Shown piece by piece: positions 1 to 9,061 of a stretch of DNA of 45,885 nt. Source of the stretch: Flemingiibacterium sp045586505. GTDB lineage: Bacteria > Bacillota > Clostridia > Oscillospirales > CAG-272. The notes under the pieces are model-generated. The model was given only the letters and a program-made list of their open reading frames with translations. It ran no database searches and was not told the DNA's origin. Within the stretch, counting starts at the first letter, position 1; each line of letters begins with the position of its first letter. The stretch covers positions 1 to 45,885 of the forward strand of contig JAZNAL010000037.1 of the NCBI GenBank assembly GCA_045586505.1, given 5' to 3'. The position numbers were made by a program, and so were the translations under genes.

Positions 1-323
1 ATCAAATGCAAAGGACGAGCTATCGCATTGTGCTCAAATGGGGTAATATAGACAGTCTTATATTTATCCCACTCCAAGCCCATGATAATTTGGTAAGCCG
101 CTATGGTTGCAGAAGGTGTGAAAACCACATTGTTAGGATTCTCCACTCCAAGTAACTCCGCCATCAGATATCTAGTTTCATCCACCACCTTCATGGCATC
201 AGATGCAACTTTATAGCTACCTCGGCCAACATTCACTGCCATATTCCGTTGTGTATAATCTACTGCCTGATACACTTCTTCCGGTTTCGGAAATGTTGTA
301 GCGGCGTTATCCAAATAAATCAT
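1..323 (-). CDS. Cysteine desulfurase, SspA-like (partial, cut by left edge)
   Basis: The first 107 codons of a class V aminotransferase are present and the rest lies beyond the left edge. The N-terminus reads MIYLDNAATTFPKP, the usual start of NifS/IscS-like cysteine desulfurases, and a later segment TPSATIAAYQI fits the PLP-binding large domain. The catalytic PLP lysine and the cysteine loop are outside the window. The enzyme family takes sulfur from L-cysteine as a persulfide. It is the last visible gene of a leftward operon, 9 bp after the ATPase gene, with AGGAG just before ATG at 323. Its place beside PAPS-reductase and DUF4007 genes suggests that it supplies sulfur for DNA phosphorothioation. 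General desulfurase use is an alternative. Confidence 0.85.
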   Translation of the reverse strand, partial: MIYLDNAATTFPKPEEVYQAVDYTQRNMAVNVGRGSYKVASDAMKVVDETRYLMAELLGVENPNNVVFTPSATIAAYQIIMGLEWDKYKTVYITPFEHNAIARPLHL

Positions 324-332
324 AGGATCTCC

Positions 333-3300
333 TTAATTGATAATATCTTCTATTAGTTGCGCTAAAATAGCCAACTGTTCGTCTGTTTCCAACGCACCGT
401 TATACTCATCAAAAACGGCTCGCAAATTGTTAATAACTGTTTTGCCGAGTGGCGATATGGTGCTTGATGAAAATGTCTTTTCGAGTTTGGTTCCGGTAAG
501 AGATATAGAAACCATGCACTCATTGTCACCTGATACGGAATCTTCGTGATAATCGTTGATCTTTGCAATTGCATCAGCAACATCTTTGATAAAGTTACTT
601 GCAAGAGAATCGCTCCAATCCTCGATTTCCATAGAAGCAAACTCAAACATCAGTTCATCCAAGATTGCATCATCGTCATAGGTAGAAATCTTTGATGCAA
701 ATCCAAGAAGCGCGTTGGAATTAGAGTCAAACACATGCTTCTTAGTGCTCTCAGGAAGTTTCTTATACCAAGCCATCATAGACTTCGCCAAGCCTCCCTG
801 ATATCCAGGCATGAACAATGCAATCAGCATCTTGCTAATCTCTGCTTTGCAATTTTTTATATGTCCATCAAAGAACTCTTTGCAATATCTTATTCCATCG
901 ACTGCAAGTTGCAATTCGTTTTGTGCTGCGAAAATCGCAAGTAAAGAATCAAACACCAATTCGCGAGAATTAATTTCAAACTTCATCAGTTCTTTTCTGA
1001 AGTTTTCGGCCTGTTGTGCTATTGTTCTCGATTCGCCATTCTCCCAGTAAGACTTAAATTTCTTAGTATACTCAGGCAACGAACGAATCCAGTTCTGCAT
1101 GTTCTTAACAACGCTATAAATATGGTTGATACTAGTTGTCCTAGCATCTGCGTTGTACGCAAAAATCTTTTCTAAGCTTGCAAGATATTGTTCTTTTTCT
1201 GCCGTTCCTATTTCAATAAGTAACTGATAGTTTGCCGGAGACTCATTCAAGGCAGAAAGAAGGCTAGGAGTAAGCTCCATTTCTTTATCTTTGAAATAGA
1301 ATACTACACCTTCTTTATACTGGCGAAGTTCATAGGCAATTAAAATCGGGATTATACCTTTTCTTAAGCCATACGGAGCAGCACAAAGCTTTTGGTAAAG
1401 GCTCTCAAAATTGCGTTTTCCAGCTTCACATCCAGCTATGAACACATGAATCTCATCCAACACCTCGTTCAAACTGATATCTTCGGTTCTCGGATTCATA
1501 TCCAATCCTGTACGCAAAAGAACAGATTTGAATATGCTTACCTCCTGTCCATATCCAGACATACAAGGAATCTCATTGCTTTCGGCATAATCCAATATTT
1601 GCTGAACTACAAGATCACGGCCTTTGATATTTTGGGCATTGAGAGTGTTTTTGTTAACCATTTCATTGTTAATAATCGGAGTTCGATTATAACACTGATT
1701 GCATATCCTGGAAATCGTCTGAACCAAACGCACTTGGCTGTCTACGTTTAAATCCCCTTCGCCGTTCAAATATACGCTATGCTGGCTACGAGGCGCAAAC
1801 ATAAGATCTACATAATCCTGAATGCGCTTAATCAGATCCTGTTCATAAATCTCCATTTCCTCGAGATAGTGAGGATCGGGATGCTGAAGATTTTCTTCCT
1901 TGAGGTGCGTAATTGCTTCAATTCGCTTTAAAACCTCAGCGTTTTCAAAAAGCATATCTGAAATGCAAACAATAATTTGCGGATGCTTTGAAAATGCTTT
2001 AATTTTGCTTTCAACTCGAGCTTTATCTGTAGCTTTATCTTGTACGAGATAAACAATCAAACCATCGTATCGATATTTTGTTAAAAGTTGCTCGGCGTTT
2101 TTTAAAGCAACGAATTCTTTGGCATCCATATAGACTTTCTTGAAATATCTAAGAATGCTAAATTTGTCATTGTGTTCTCTCGGGAAAATAAATCCGCTAT
2201 CGCAGATTTCGTTAAGCATCTTGCTGAGGTCGATCTTGATTGCCTTACTCTTTATGTATGCGTCAACGCTCTTTTGAACATCTACACCATTGGCTGTCAA
2301 CAAAACATATTCTGAAGTATCACGCTGTGAAATGATGTGTTCTCTTTGCAAGAATCGCATAGCCTGTTCAAACACAGCATCATCCATCAGCAAAGCTGCT
2401 TTCAAGTGAGCTGGCGTATTTTTCAAGCGCTCATTACCAATCATGCTGATAATCGCCATAGCTTTGAGAATACGAATCTGAGACTCTTCTTTGGCTTGCA
2501 TTAACGCCGAATCTGTCTTTTTCCAAATGCTATGAACTTTTGCGTTAAAAACTTCTTTTTTGAACAGTTCCTCGAAGTAACTATAAATATAGTCTGGAGT
2601 AATAAAGCCAATTGCTTCGTATTCTTCTTTCAAGAACGCCTGGAAAGTATGCTCGCCATCCTGTGCTAAGAATGTGAACAAGGTTCTTTCGTTTTGACCG
2701 ACAAGCTCGCTAACATTTAACAATGCATAGGCACTTAAAGGAGTTAACGGGAAGCAACCATATAGCAGTTTCTCTTCCAATGCATCTTCTGACAACTCGT
2801 TGAATACATCGATCATCGCAGATTTGTTGCATACTTCAGCAAATCTCGCCTTGTTTTTTCTCTTAAATGCTTCAAAACCTGTGTCTTTAACAATGGCGTT
2901 AGATATCAGCTCATAGCTTTGTTCAGACGAAGCAACAAACTTGATGTGTTTAAATCTTCCCTCAACTGTTTTAAAACTGTCACTCGACGAGTAGTCCAGA
3001 ATCTCCTTGTGTGTAATACAAGTAAAATGTATCTGCTTCTTTCCGCTACGAGATGCAATCTCAGCAATATCTTGAATAATTTTGAAGTTGAGCATTTTGC
3101 TCTTATCGATATTGGCCTCTAAGAATTTGCTAAACTCATCGAAGATAATATTGATACCAGAATAGTTTGTCTGCTTAGCTAATGCATCTACAACCGACTG
3201 ATACAGTTTCACCACATCCATATTGGTCATGGGATTGAATGCTGTACCAGCAGCAATTTGTGGATAACAGTCGCAGAAAGTGGAATATGCTTCCTGATCA

Positions 3301-3923
3301 AAGCGGCACAATCCAACCTTGAGATCTTCCACTTTGATCTTCTTTTTCTTTAGTTCAACAACAAGCTTTTTGTATGCTTCGGGGAAACTTGCTTCCCATT
3401 TGTTAATAATAGAGAGCGCAGAATCAAAATACGTTGCCGGCAACAAATGTTGCAAATTGGCTTTAGCAAGAGCATCATTAATTGCAAGCAAGAACGACTG
3501 ATTGATATCATTAAAATTGCTATTAATGATTACAGGAAGCGTCCTTATTTCGACCTGAACAATTTCACTAGCTAATGCCCCCACCTCTTCGTTTACAGTA
3601 GAGATTTTACGGCAAAGCTCGTCCAGAATTGCACGATACTCTTTTCTCTCTTTCTCAGATTCGGCAAACATGTCGAGAGAGGTTATGGCTGAAAGCACCA
3701 ACAAAAGGTGTGATTTGCCTCTTCCATACGGGCCTACCAAAACATTTGCGCGACTTTGTGTGTCATTGCTATAATAGAAGGATTTCAAAAATTCTCCAAG
3801 AACTTTTACCGACTGCTCTGTAGGAATATATCCTTTTACCTTTTCGGGTTTATTCAAATCATATTCCAAATTGACAGAAGTCTGAAATCCCTCATTTACA
3901 TGTATAAAATCAGAATATTTCAT
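333..3923 (-). CDS. Large P-loop ATPase, SspC-like DNA phosphorothioation protein
   Basis: A 1196-residue protein. A Walker A motif, GPYGRGKS, is at residues 64-71, and a Walker B-like INIIFDEFSKFLE is at 257-269, so the ATPase core is N-terminal. The remaining ~900 residues are helical-looking with no motif I recognise. No signal peptide or membrane segment is seen. It starts 1 bp after the DUF4007 gene and ends 9 bp before the cysteine desulfurase gene, so it is tightly co-transcribed. In SspABCD systems the third component is a large ATPase needed for single-strand phosphorothioation. I infer the same role from domain order and neighbours, not from sequence identity. It could otherwise be an ATPase of another defence system, for example BREX- or DptH-like. 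Confidence 0.75.
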   Translation of the reverse strand: MKYSDFIHVNEGFQTSVNLEYDLNKPEKVKGYIPTEQSVKVLGEFLKSFYYSNDTQSRANVLVGPYGRGKSHLLLVLSAITSLDMFAESEKERKEYRAILDELCRKISTVNEEVGALASEIVQVEIRTLPVIINSNFNDINQSFLLAINDALAKANLQHLLPATYFDSALSIINKWEASFPEAYKKLVVELKKKKIKVEDLKVGLCRFDQEAYSTFCDCYPQIAAGTAFNPMTNMDVVKLYQSVVDALAKQTNYSGINIIFDEFSKFLEANIDKSKMLNFKIIQDIAEIASRSGKKQIHFTCITHKEILDYSSSDSFKTVEGRFKHIKFVASSEQSYELISNAIVKDTGFEAFKRKNKARFAEVCNKSAMIDVFNELSEDALEEKLLYGCFPLTPLSAYALLNVSELVGQNERTLFTFLAQDGEHTFQAFLKEEYEAIGFITPDYIYSYFEELFKKEVFNAKVHSIWKKTDSALMQAKEESQIRILKAMAIISMIGNERLKNTPAHLKAALLMDDAVFEQAMRFLQREHIISQRDTSEYVLLTANGVDVQKSVDAYIKSKAIKIDLSKMLNEICDSGFIFPREHNDKFSILRYFKKVYMDAKEFVALKNAEQLLTKYRYDGLIVYLVQDKATDKARVESKIKAFSKHPQIIVCISDMLFENAEVLKRIEAITHLKEENLQHPDPHYLEEMEIYEQDLIKRIQDYVDLMFAPRSQHSVYLNGEGDLNVDSQVRLVQTISRICNQCYNRTPIINNEMVNKNTLNAQNIKGRDLVVQQILDYAESNEIPCMSGYGQEVSIFKSVLLRTGLDMNPRTEDISLNEVLDEIHVFIAGCEAGKRNFESLYQKLCAAPYGLRKGIIPILIAYELRQYKEGVVFYFKDKEMELTPSLLSALNESPANYQLLIEIGTAEKEQYLASLEKIFAYNADARTTSINHIYSVVKNMQNWIRSLPEYTKKFKSYWENGESRTIAQQAENFRKELMKFEINSRELVFDSLLAIFAAQNELQLAVDGIRYCKEFFDGHIKNCKAEISKMLIALFMPGYQGGLAKSMMAWYKKLPESTKKHVFDSNSNALLGFASKISTYDDDAILDELMFEFASMEIEDWSDSLASNFIKDVADAIAKINDYHEDSVSGDNECMVSISLTGTKLEKTFSSSTISPLGKTVINNLRAVFDEYNGALETDEQLAILAQLIEDIIN

Positions 3924-3924
3924 A

Positions 3925-4839
3925 TTATCTCATTCTCTTTTCGTAGTACTCGCGCATAATTTCCTGCGGTGTTCTATCTGTGTTAACATAAACCATATCC
4001 AAACCAGCCGTACGGTTAAGAGTAATATATCCCGAAACTCTTAACTGGTCAAGATATTCGTTTACCAACACTCGATCAAGATTAAATACTTTACCGATGT
4101 TATTAGAATCATTTATAAGAGAATCAATACTTACAGATTCTTTGCCTTCTTCCATGTTATCCAGAATAACGTATAACACTGCTAATTTGTCAAGCAATTC
4201 TCTCGCAGGAGGAGTTTTTACATATGTGCCTTTTTTGTTTGCACTTTTACAAACCAATCCGAGTTCAACCATCGGACATCCAAGACTTTCCTCGGGATCT
4301 TCTACTGCATCTGTCGCATTGTACATTTTAAGAATGCTTGCACAATCATCTGCAAACAAGCTATCAGAAAATGTTACACCCTCAGCAAGGCGTTTATTTA
4401 ACTCTTCCTTGCACTTTTCAATCATATTTTCTTTTGTGAAATCCTGTCCATCGTAATTGTTAAAGAAGATGTTCCAGACAACGCTTAATCCATCTGAATC
4501 TTTCACAATGTTATAGTGGAGCAGGAACAGCGTGAACACATCATCAAAATAAGGATCATAGTGGTCAACGATGTCTCCGAACTTTTCAGTTAATCTCTGC
4601 TCTCTTGCTCTACCGACTGGTGCGTTCTCTTCTGTCAAACCAGTCGCACGAAGCCAATAACGAATGGATTTTACCATTTTGCTACCGACTCCAAGTATTT
4701 CCATAGCATCATCCTTAGAAAAGAGCGTGGGACACTCTTGAACACATCGCATACCTTTTCTAAGCCAGCCCTCGCGTATATTGAAAGACTCGTTGCCTTT
4801 CAATTTCACCTTAGTAAGTTTTTCTTGTTTATTTATCAT
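3925..4839 (-). CDS. DUF4007 protein, SspB-like putative DNA nickase
   Basis: A 304-residue protein with the hallmarks of DUF4007: FNIREGWLRKG at residues 19-29, the helix LGVGSKMVKSIRYWLRATGL at 49-68, and DPYFDDVFTLFLLHYN at 95-110. The C-terminal half looks like a winged-helix DNA-binding region. DUF4007 proteins accompany PAPS-reductase-like proteins in phosphorothioation loci. From memory, the SspB nickase of SspABCD systems belongs here, which I could not check. The start overlaps the end of the upstream sspD-like gene by 11 bp, implying translational coupling, and the ATPase gene follows after 1 bp. The family call is firm and the nickase role is inferred. Confidence 0.75.
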   Translation of the reverse strand: MINKQEKLTKVKLKGNESFNIREGWLRKGMRCVQECPTLFSKDDAMEILGVGSKMVKSIRYWLRATGLTEENAPVGRAREQRLTEKFGDIVDHYDPYFDDVFTLFLLHYNIVKDSDGLSVVWNIFFNNYDGQDFTKENMIEKCKEELNKRLAEGVTFSDSLFADDCASILKMYNATDAVEDPEESLGCPMVELGLVCKSANKKGTYVKTPPARELLDKLAVLYVILDNMEEGKESVSIDSLINDSNNIGKVFNLDRVLVNEYLDQLRVSGYITLNRTAGLDMVYVNTDRTPQEIMREYYEKRMR

Positions 4840-6574
4840 CAGAGTATCCCTTTCCTCTAGGCAAAAGCACCCTTCTCATATAGCAACCGCCAGTATAATG
4901 ATTGATGCATTCAAAGCAATGCACACACTTATTTTCGTCAATCAAGTATTTATACTCGGTGTCACCTTCGCCATTTTTGATAAGTCTGATTGCACTATGC
5001 TTGCAAGCGTTCTCACATGCATGACATCCTGCGCATAATTGGAATTTTGTAATTTGACATTTAAACTTAAGTTCAATCTCATTGATTTTTGTCTTACCAG
5101 CAATTGGAGTTGAGAGAATTGTTATCTTCAGCTCATTCGTTCCACGTCTGCCCTGAAGTTTCATAATGGGCTGCTTAGTTTTGAAATCCAAAATATAGAC
5201 TTCTCCCAAGCGCTCTTTGCCCATTGTAAAGTCTAATACACCAAAAGGCTTAAAGAATTCATACAAATCATCAGAGATTGGCTTGTTGAGAACATAATTA
5301 AAAGATTTAGCATCCGTTGCACAAGGTTTGAACGAGATTGCAACGTTTTTGCTAAGTTCTATGCCAGCTCCACCTTGACGAGCTTTCCATCCACCGCTTG
5401 ATACATACTCTTCGTGATCCTCTTTCCCCATTTTAATAGCAAAATCAAGCAATATGTTTCTGAAACGATTGTGCTGCTCCGGCATATAGATGCTCGCCAA
5501 AAACTGCGACCAACCGCTGTTGTTTGGACAGCACCAGCATCCAACTCGAGTATATCCCAAGCGATATGCTTCGTTAAAATCAATTCCCGTTGTAAGCAAA
5601 TAAAGCCAAATATCATAATCCATCCAGTCAATGATCGGAGATGCCACTAACTGTTGAGTTATCTTCCTTCCATTGGAAGATCGTTCATACGTATTACGGC
5701 TTGCAGACTCGTTTCGTCTGATACCATAGAATGTCAAAACTGTCTTTCTTCCGCTAAAAGTCTTTTTGATTTTTTCGCCAATGAATCCAGTTTTGAATAT
5801 CGTACAGCACCATCTCAAGGTTCTGCTAGGTGGGCCAAACGTTTCGCACAAATTAAAGAAGTCTTGTTCTTTATTTTCTGCTCGTAACATCGGCGTTCTC
5901 TTGTTTGTTGCTCTGAATCGTTCTACATATTCATAAGTCTGTGGAAATTCAAGAGTTGTATTTCCGAAAATATGTATAATAGAAGGATTGCCTGTTGCCT
6001 TTCGAACAAGATCACTCACAACGGTCGAATCCTTACCGCCAGAGAAAGAAACAAAGGCCGCATTCAAATCGTTGTTAAGATATTTCTTCGAATATTGCGC
6101 AATGTAGCTTTTTGCTTCAGAAGTGATATAATCATATCTTATCGAATTTGCTTTGATCCACTTTGCAATCATTTTATCAAAATGCTCGTATGTATTCTGA
6201 CTCTTCACTTCATCAAGCTTTTCTCGAATAGCATCCGGATCATAGTTTTTTAAGTTTGACACAGAAAACGGAATTTTCTTTCCATTAACGTAATATCTGT
6301 TGCCTGCACCGTTCCACACTGAGTTCTCAATATAGCAAAACGGTTTGCCAAGCATTATTTCAATAAGCAAGCGCTCTTCAGGGAAAACCGGGCGTGCATC
6401 GGAAGTAAAATATTCACCTTTACAACCACATAGAGGGCAAACCTCATCATATACTGGTATATTACAGGTTGAACACCAATACAGTTTGCTCTCCACTTCG
6501 GTTCTCGCACCACAAACAGAGCACTCGCTGCTTTCAACATATATGTTGCAATTTTTGCAAAAATATTTTATCAC
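4829..6574 (-). CDS. PAPS-reductase-like ATP pyrophosphatase with zinc ribbons and ferredoxin domain, SspD-like
   Basis: A 581-residue multidomain protein. Residues 1-55 hold two zinc ribbons (CxxC pairs C6/C9, C18/C21, C34/C37, C46/C49). The PP-loop SFSGGKDST is at 176-184, followed by RTLRWCC at 251-257 and CWCC at 346-349, as in phosphoadenylylsulfate-reductase-like enzymes. The C-terminus is a ferredoxin domain with two cysteine clusters (C514/C517/C520/C524 and C550/C553/C556/C564). In phosphorothioation systems this family adenylates the DNA backbone and carries the Fe-S cluster used for sulfur insertion. The start is GTG at 6574 with AGAGG 8 bp upstream. It begins 23 bp after the XRE gene and overlaps the DUF4007 gene. 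The family is certain and the Ssp assignment is by context. Confidence 0.85.
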   Translation of the reverse strand: MIKYFCKNCNIYVESSECSVCGARTEVESKLYWCSTCNIPVYDEVCPLCGCKGEYFTSDARPVFPEERLLIEIMLGKPFCYIENSVWNGAGNRYYVNGKKIPFSVSNLKNYDPDAIREKLDEVKSQNTYEHFDKMIAKWIKANSIRYDYITSEAKSYIAQYSKKYLNNDLNAAFVSFSGGKDSTVVSDLVRKATGNPSIIHIFGNTTLEFPQTYEYVERFRATNKRTPMLRAENKEQDFFNLCETFGPPSRTLRWCCTIFKTGFIGEKIKKTFSGRKTVLTFYGIRRNESASRNTYERSSNGRKITQQLVASPIIDWMDYDIWLYLLTTGIDFNEAYRLGYTRVGCWCCPNNSGWSQFLASIYMPEQHNRFRNILLDFAIKMGKEDHEEYVSSGGWKARQGGAGIELSKNVAISFKPCATDAKSFNYVLNKPISDDLYEFFKPFGVLDFTMGKERLGEVYILDFKTKQPIMKLQGRRGTNELKITILSTPIAGKTKINEIELKFKCQITKFQLCAGCHACENACKHSAIRLIKNGEGDTEYKYLIDENKCVHCFECINHYTGGCYMRRVLLPRGKGYSDDK

Positions 6575-6597
6575 GAGTTATACCTCTGTTTTTGAGA

Positions 6598-6810
6598 TTA
6601 TTGATTATTATCCGGAATCATTTCCATAATATCTCCAATATCGCAATTTAACGCCGTGCAAACTTTCTGCAGCACTTCGGTATTAACATTTTCATTTTTT
6701 GCGAGTTTAGTGACAGATGCTGAGCTAATACCAGCGGCAGCTTGTAAATCTTTCTTTTTCATATCTTTGTCAATAAGTAATTTCCAAAGTTTCTTATAAC
6801 TGATAGCCAC
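6598..6810 (-). CDS. XRE-family (Cro/CI) helix-turn-helix regulator
   Basis: A 70-residue protein that is essentially one HTH_3 domain: KKDLQAAAGISSASVTKLAK at residues ~18-37 is the helix-turn-helix. A short tail, DIGDIMEMIPDNN, is typical of small chromosomal XRE repressors. The start is GTG at 6810 with GAGGTG about 6 bp upstream. It is the first gene of the leftward phosphorothioation operon, so it most likely controls its own promoter (6844-6872) and the modification genes. The operator is not identified. Small XRE genes at the head of phosphorothioation and restriction loci usually delay or limit expression after transfer, which is inference here. Confidence 0.85.
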   Translation of the reverse strand: MAISYKKLWKLLIDKDMKKKDLQAAAGISSASVTKLAKNENVNTEVLQKVCTALNCDIGDIMEMIPDNNQ

Positions 6811-6843
6811 TTTACACCTCTTACAAAATAAAAGTATATAAGT

Positions 6844-6872
6844 AGTATATCACAAAATTCGACATAAGTCAA
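6844..6872 (-). promoter_or_regulatory. SigA promoter of the phosphorothioation operon
   Basis: Reading the minus strand, TTGACT (6872-6867) and TATACT (6849-6844) are separated by 17 bp, upstream of the XRE start at 6810. Confidence 0.75.
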
Positions 6873-6964
6873 TATATTTTCTTGCGTTCGCAAGATTTTT
6901 ATGGCTGATGGATAGAAAAGAACATCTATAGATAATTGATGTTCGCATCCATATATGCAGCAAC

Positions 6965-7003
6965 CGCCGATGAGGTTTTACCACCCCATCGGCGTATTCT
7001 TTG
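6965..7003 (+). terminator. Intrinsic terminator-like hairpin in the 6811-7095 intergenic gap
   Basis: CGCCGATG (6965-6972) pairs with CATCGGCG (6987-6994), followed on the plus strand by TATTCTTTGTTT. No plus-strand gene precedes it, so it may be the relic of a lost gene. The rest of the 285-bp gap holds only the operon promoter at 6844-6872. I see no credible gene in it. Confidence 0.5.
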
Positions 7004-7095
7004 TTTACTGTCATGTAACATTTGAGTACTGTAAGCACTTGGCAATCGGAGCATTACGATTTGCGGTAAAGCAAATTGTAACATGACTAATTGCA

Positions 7096-7566
7096 CTAAT
7101 TGTACTGGAAGAAAGCATCAGTTATGTCCCGATATTTCCGTCCCTCTTTCTTATACATTCTTTGATTGGTTGTATTACTGTCAAGCCCGCCATACTCTTC
7201 TTTGTAGCTGCCGAGTTTCACATAATCAAATATCTTCATCCAATTCTCAATATCCGTATCTCTGCCGCAGTACAGGCAAGTCTTCAAACCTAATGATTTT
7301 GCGTACTGTACTATTGTGCGGAATTCCCGGTGCTCGTTTGAAGGATTTTCGCCTTCTCCTAAAAAGCAAACGCATGTAACATCATCACCGTATAAATTTA
7401 TGATCTCACGGTAATGTGCCATTAGTATATCCCCATAGTCCCTTCTTTGAAGCAGCGGATAATGACAGTTGTGGCAGTGATTACAGCATCCGGATATATA
7501 AATACATATTGCGGTTTCGCCAGGGACTTCGTACGGACTCAGTCCAACTTCCGTATAGTACAGCAT
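7096..7566 (-). CDS. NrdG-like radical SAM activating protein
   Basis: A 156-residue protein. CX3CX2C (C27, C31, C34, within SGCCNHCHNC) is the radical-SAM [4Fe-4S] motif. Overall length and the later LGEGENPS and KTCLYCGRD segments fit class III ribonucleotide reductase activases and close relatives, which make a glycyl radical on a partner using SAM. No NrdD or other glycyl-radical enzyme is in the window, so the partner is unknown. It lies 16 bp downstream of the MerR gene on the same strand and probably shares its promoter. The ribosome binding site is weak (AAGG). Confidence 0.75.
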   Translation of the reverse strand: MLYYTEVGLSPYEVPGETAICIYISGCCNHCHNCHYPLLQRRDYGDILMAHYREIINLYGDDVTCVCFLGEGENPSNEHREFRTIVQYAKSLGLKTCLYCGRDTDIENWMKIFDYVKLGSYKEEYGGLDSNTTNQRMYKKEGRKYRDITDAFFQYN

Positions 7567-7582
7567 TAGTTGGCCTTATGCT

Positions 7583-8365
7583 TCACTTCAAGCATATCCA
7601 CTGTAAATTCAGACCGCGTTCGCCGTGTTCCAAATTCGCACTGAATAAAATGTTTGTATCATCTGTGAATGACATTAAAAACGCACCTATTGCTTCACTG
7701 ATCTTTTCCGGCGAAGCATCTGGAGATGCCTCAAAAAACACAATCATTGTTGATGCCTTTTCATCTTCTCTCGAAATATCAATATTGTCAAAATCCGAAA
7801 TATCGAAGTCAGGACTGTAACAGCTTCCCATAGAAAATGCTGTTTTATCGGTAACTGCCTGTCGTAAATCGTCAAAATCAATAACTATGAACTGTTCCTC
7901 ATTAAGAGAACGGTCAAGTAACTTTGCGCAGTCGTTCACAATATCTGGATTTGCTGCAAAAACAATCGGCTCTCTGCCATCCTTGGATGCTATGCTGATT
8001 TTTTCGCTGACGGTTGATACGATAACATTTTTTGATTCTGCCATGATTCTTTCATACTCCTTTTTCATGTTTTCACATATTTCTTGCTGTTTTTTGAGAA
8101 GGAGCATTTTTTGTTCGATATGAGTCAGGTTGACGTCTATGTTGTAATCGCTGAAATTCTCTTTGATTTCCTTAAGCGTAAACCCCGATTGCTTCAGCTT
8201 CACTATCTGATGATATTTTATAACTGATACACGTCTGTAATATCTATACCCGCTCTCTTCAGATATGTAATCGGCCTTCAGCAGTCCAATATTATCATAG
8301 TGGCGTATTGTTTTAACCGTAGTTCCGCACTCTTTGGCAAACTGACTTATATTAAGCATACTCAT
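7583..8365 (-). CDS. MerR-family transcriptional regulator
   Basis: 260 residues from ATG at 8365. The N-terminus ISQFAKECGTTVKTIRHYDN is a MerR winged helix, followed by GLLKADYISEESGYRYY and a coiled-coil dimer helix around residues 75-105. The C-terminal ~150 residues form an effector domain that I do not recognise. An upstream in-frame ATG at 8413 is rejected because it lies inside the promoter (8383-8413). An alternative start at 8359 has better ribosome-binding-site spacing. MerR proteins twist promoters with long spacers to activate them. Here the gene's own promoter has a 19-bp spacer with a perfect palindrome, so autoregulation is likely, with the NrdG-like gene as co-transcribed target. 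Confidence 0.85.
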   Translation of the reverse strand: MSMLNISQFAKECGTTVKTIRHYDNIGLLKADYISEESGYRYYRRVSVIKYHQIVKLKQSGFTLKEIKENFSDYNIDVNLTHIEQKMLLLKKQQEICENMKKEYERIMAESKNVIVSTVSEKISIASKDGREPIVFAANPDIVNDCAKLLDRSLNEEQFIVIDFDDLRQAVTDKTAFSMGSCYSPDFDISDFDNIDISREDEKASTMIVFFEASPDASPEKISEAIGAFLMSFTDDTNILFSANLEHGERGLNLQWICLK

Positions 8366-8382
8366 TTTCCTCTCTGTATGAA

Positions 8383-8413
8383 AGTATATCATTCCCCTTA
8401 AGGGGAGAGTCAA
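8383..8413 (-). promoter_or_regulatory. MerR-type promoter with 19-bp spacer and operator
   Basis: Minus strand: TTGACT (8413-8408) and TATACT (8388-8383) are 19 bp apart, longer than the 17-bp optimum. The spacer contains the perfect palindrome CCCCTTAAGGGG. This architecture is characteristic of MerR-activated promoters. Confidence 0.8.
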
Positions 8414-8451
8414 TATGTTATGAAATTTTTTTCAGATGCATTGGCTGCTCC

Positions 8452-9051
8452 TCAAATCGCCGGACTTGCACATTCAAGTCTGTCAAACAGCGAATATACA
8501 ACAGCAATCGCGTTCCTGCGTTTTCTTTTTTTAAGCTTTTTCTGCTCGCGTTCCCAGCGGTGTGTACCTTTTTTCGGCGGTTCTTTAGGCACAACGTTGT
8601 AAAGAGGATTCTTCACACGGTAATTATCGTGTTCTGTAATGTACTGTAATAGATTTTCAAGAGAAACATCAACCGGCCGCTGATAATGATATCCGGTTAT
8701 AAGCGAATCTGCATCGGTCGATTTCTTTATGTCGTTTTTATGATAGAGCGCAAGTCCTCCGTTGTCCGTAGCAACTATTTTCCATTTGCTGCGTGGAGCC
8801 TGTATTACAATATTATTTACGTCAAAACTGATTGAAAATGCATTCTCGTATGCGTGCTGGACAAGCTCTTTTTCGTAGTGCTCATACAGTTTTACACACG
8901 GATTGCAGCATTTGCATAGCCTATATCCGGCTTTTATTGCATCATTTATATTTATAAAGGATTCTTGGTTTTCATCACGGATATTACTTATATGTCTGCA
9001 TCTTTCAAGGTGTACTACCTTTTTTCTCCCGATTTTGCTGTAGTAAAGCAT
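8452..9051 (-). CDS. Hypothetical protein with Ada-like zinc-binding N-terminus
   Basis: 199 residues. The N-terminal ~50 residues contain VHLERCRHI, then GYRLCKCCNPC. This is a cysteine pattern like the Ada-type metal-binding domain often appended to nucleases or membrane proteins. The central part (residues ~70-150) has no motif I know. The C-terminus is strongly basic (KKLKKRKRR), which would suit nucleic-acid binding. It starts 10 bp after the HIRAN gene and must be expressed from the motif-bearing promoter at 9501-9534. Function unknown. Co-regulation with HIRAN and a WYL regulator suggests a stress or DNA-related role. Confidence 0.75.
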   Translation of the reverse strand: MLYYSKIGRKKVVHLERCRHISNIRDENQESFININDAIKAGYRLCKCCNPCVKLYEHYEKELVQHAYENAFSISFDVNNIVIQAPRSKWKIVATDNGGLALYHKNDIKKSTDADSLITGYHYQRPVDVSLENLLQYITEHDNYRVKNPLYNVVPKEPPKKGTHRWEREQKKLKKRKRRNAIAVVYSLFDRLECASPAI

Positions 9052-9061
9052 ATTTTTCTCC

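Noticed and set aside
6850..7038. 62-codon minus-strand ORF between the phosphorothioation operon and the NrdG-like gene
   Set aside because: It has no ribosome binding site, overlaps a hairpin and the operon promoter, and its composition is not protein-like.
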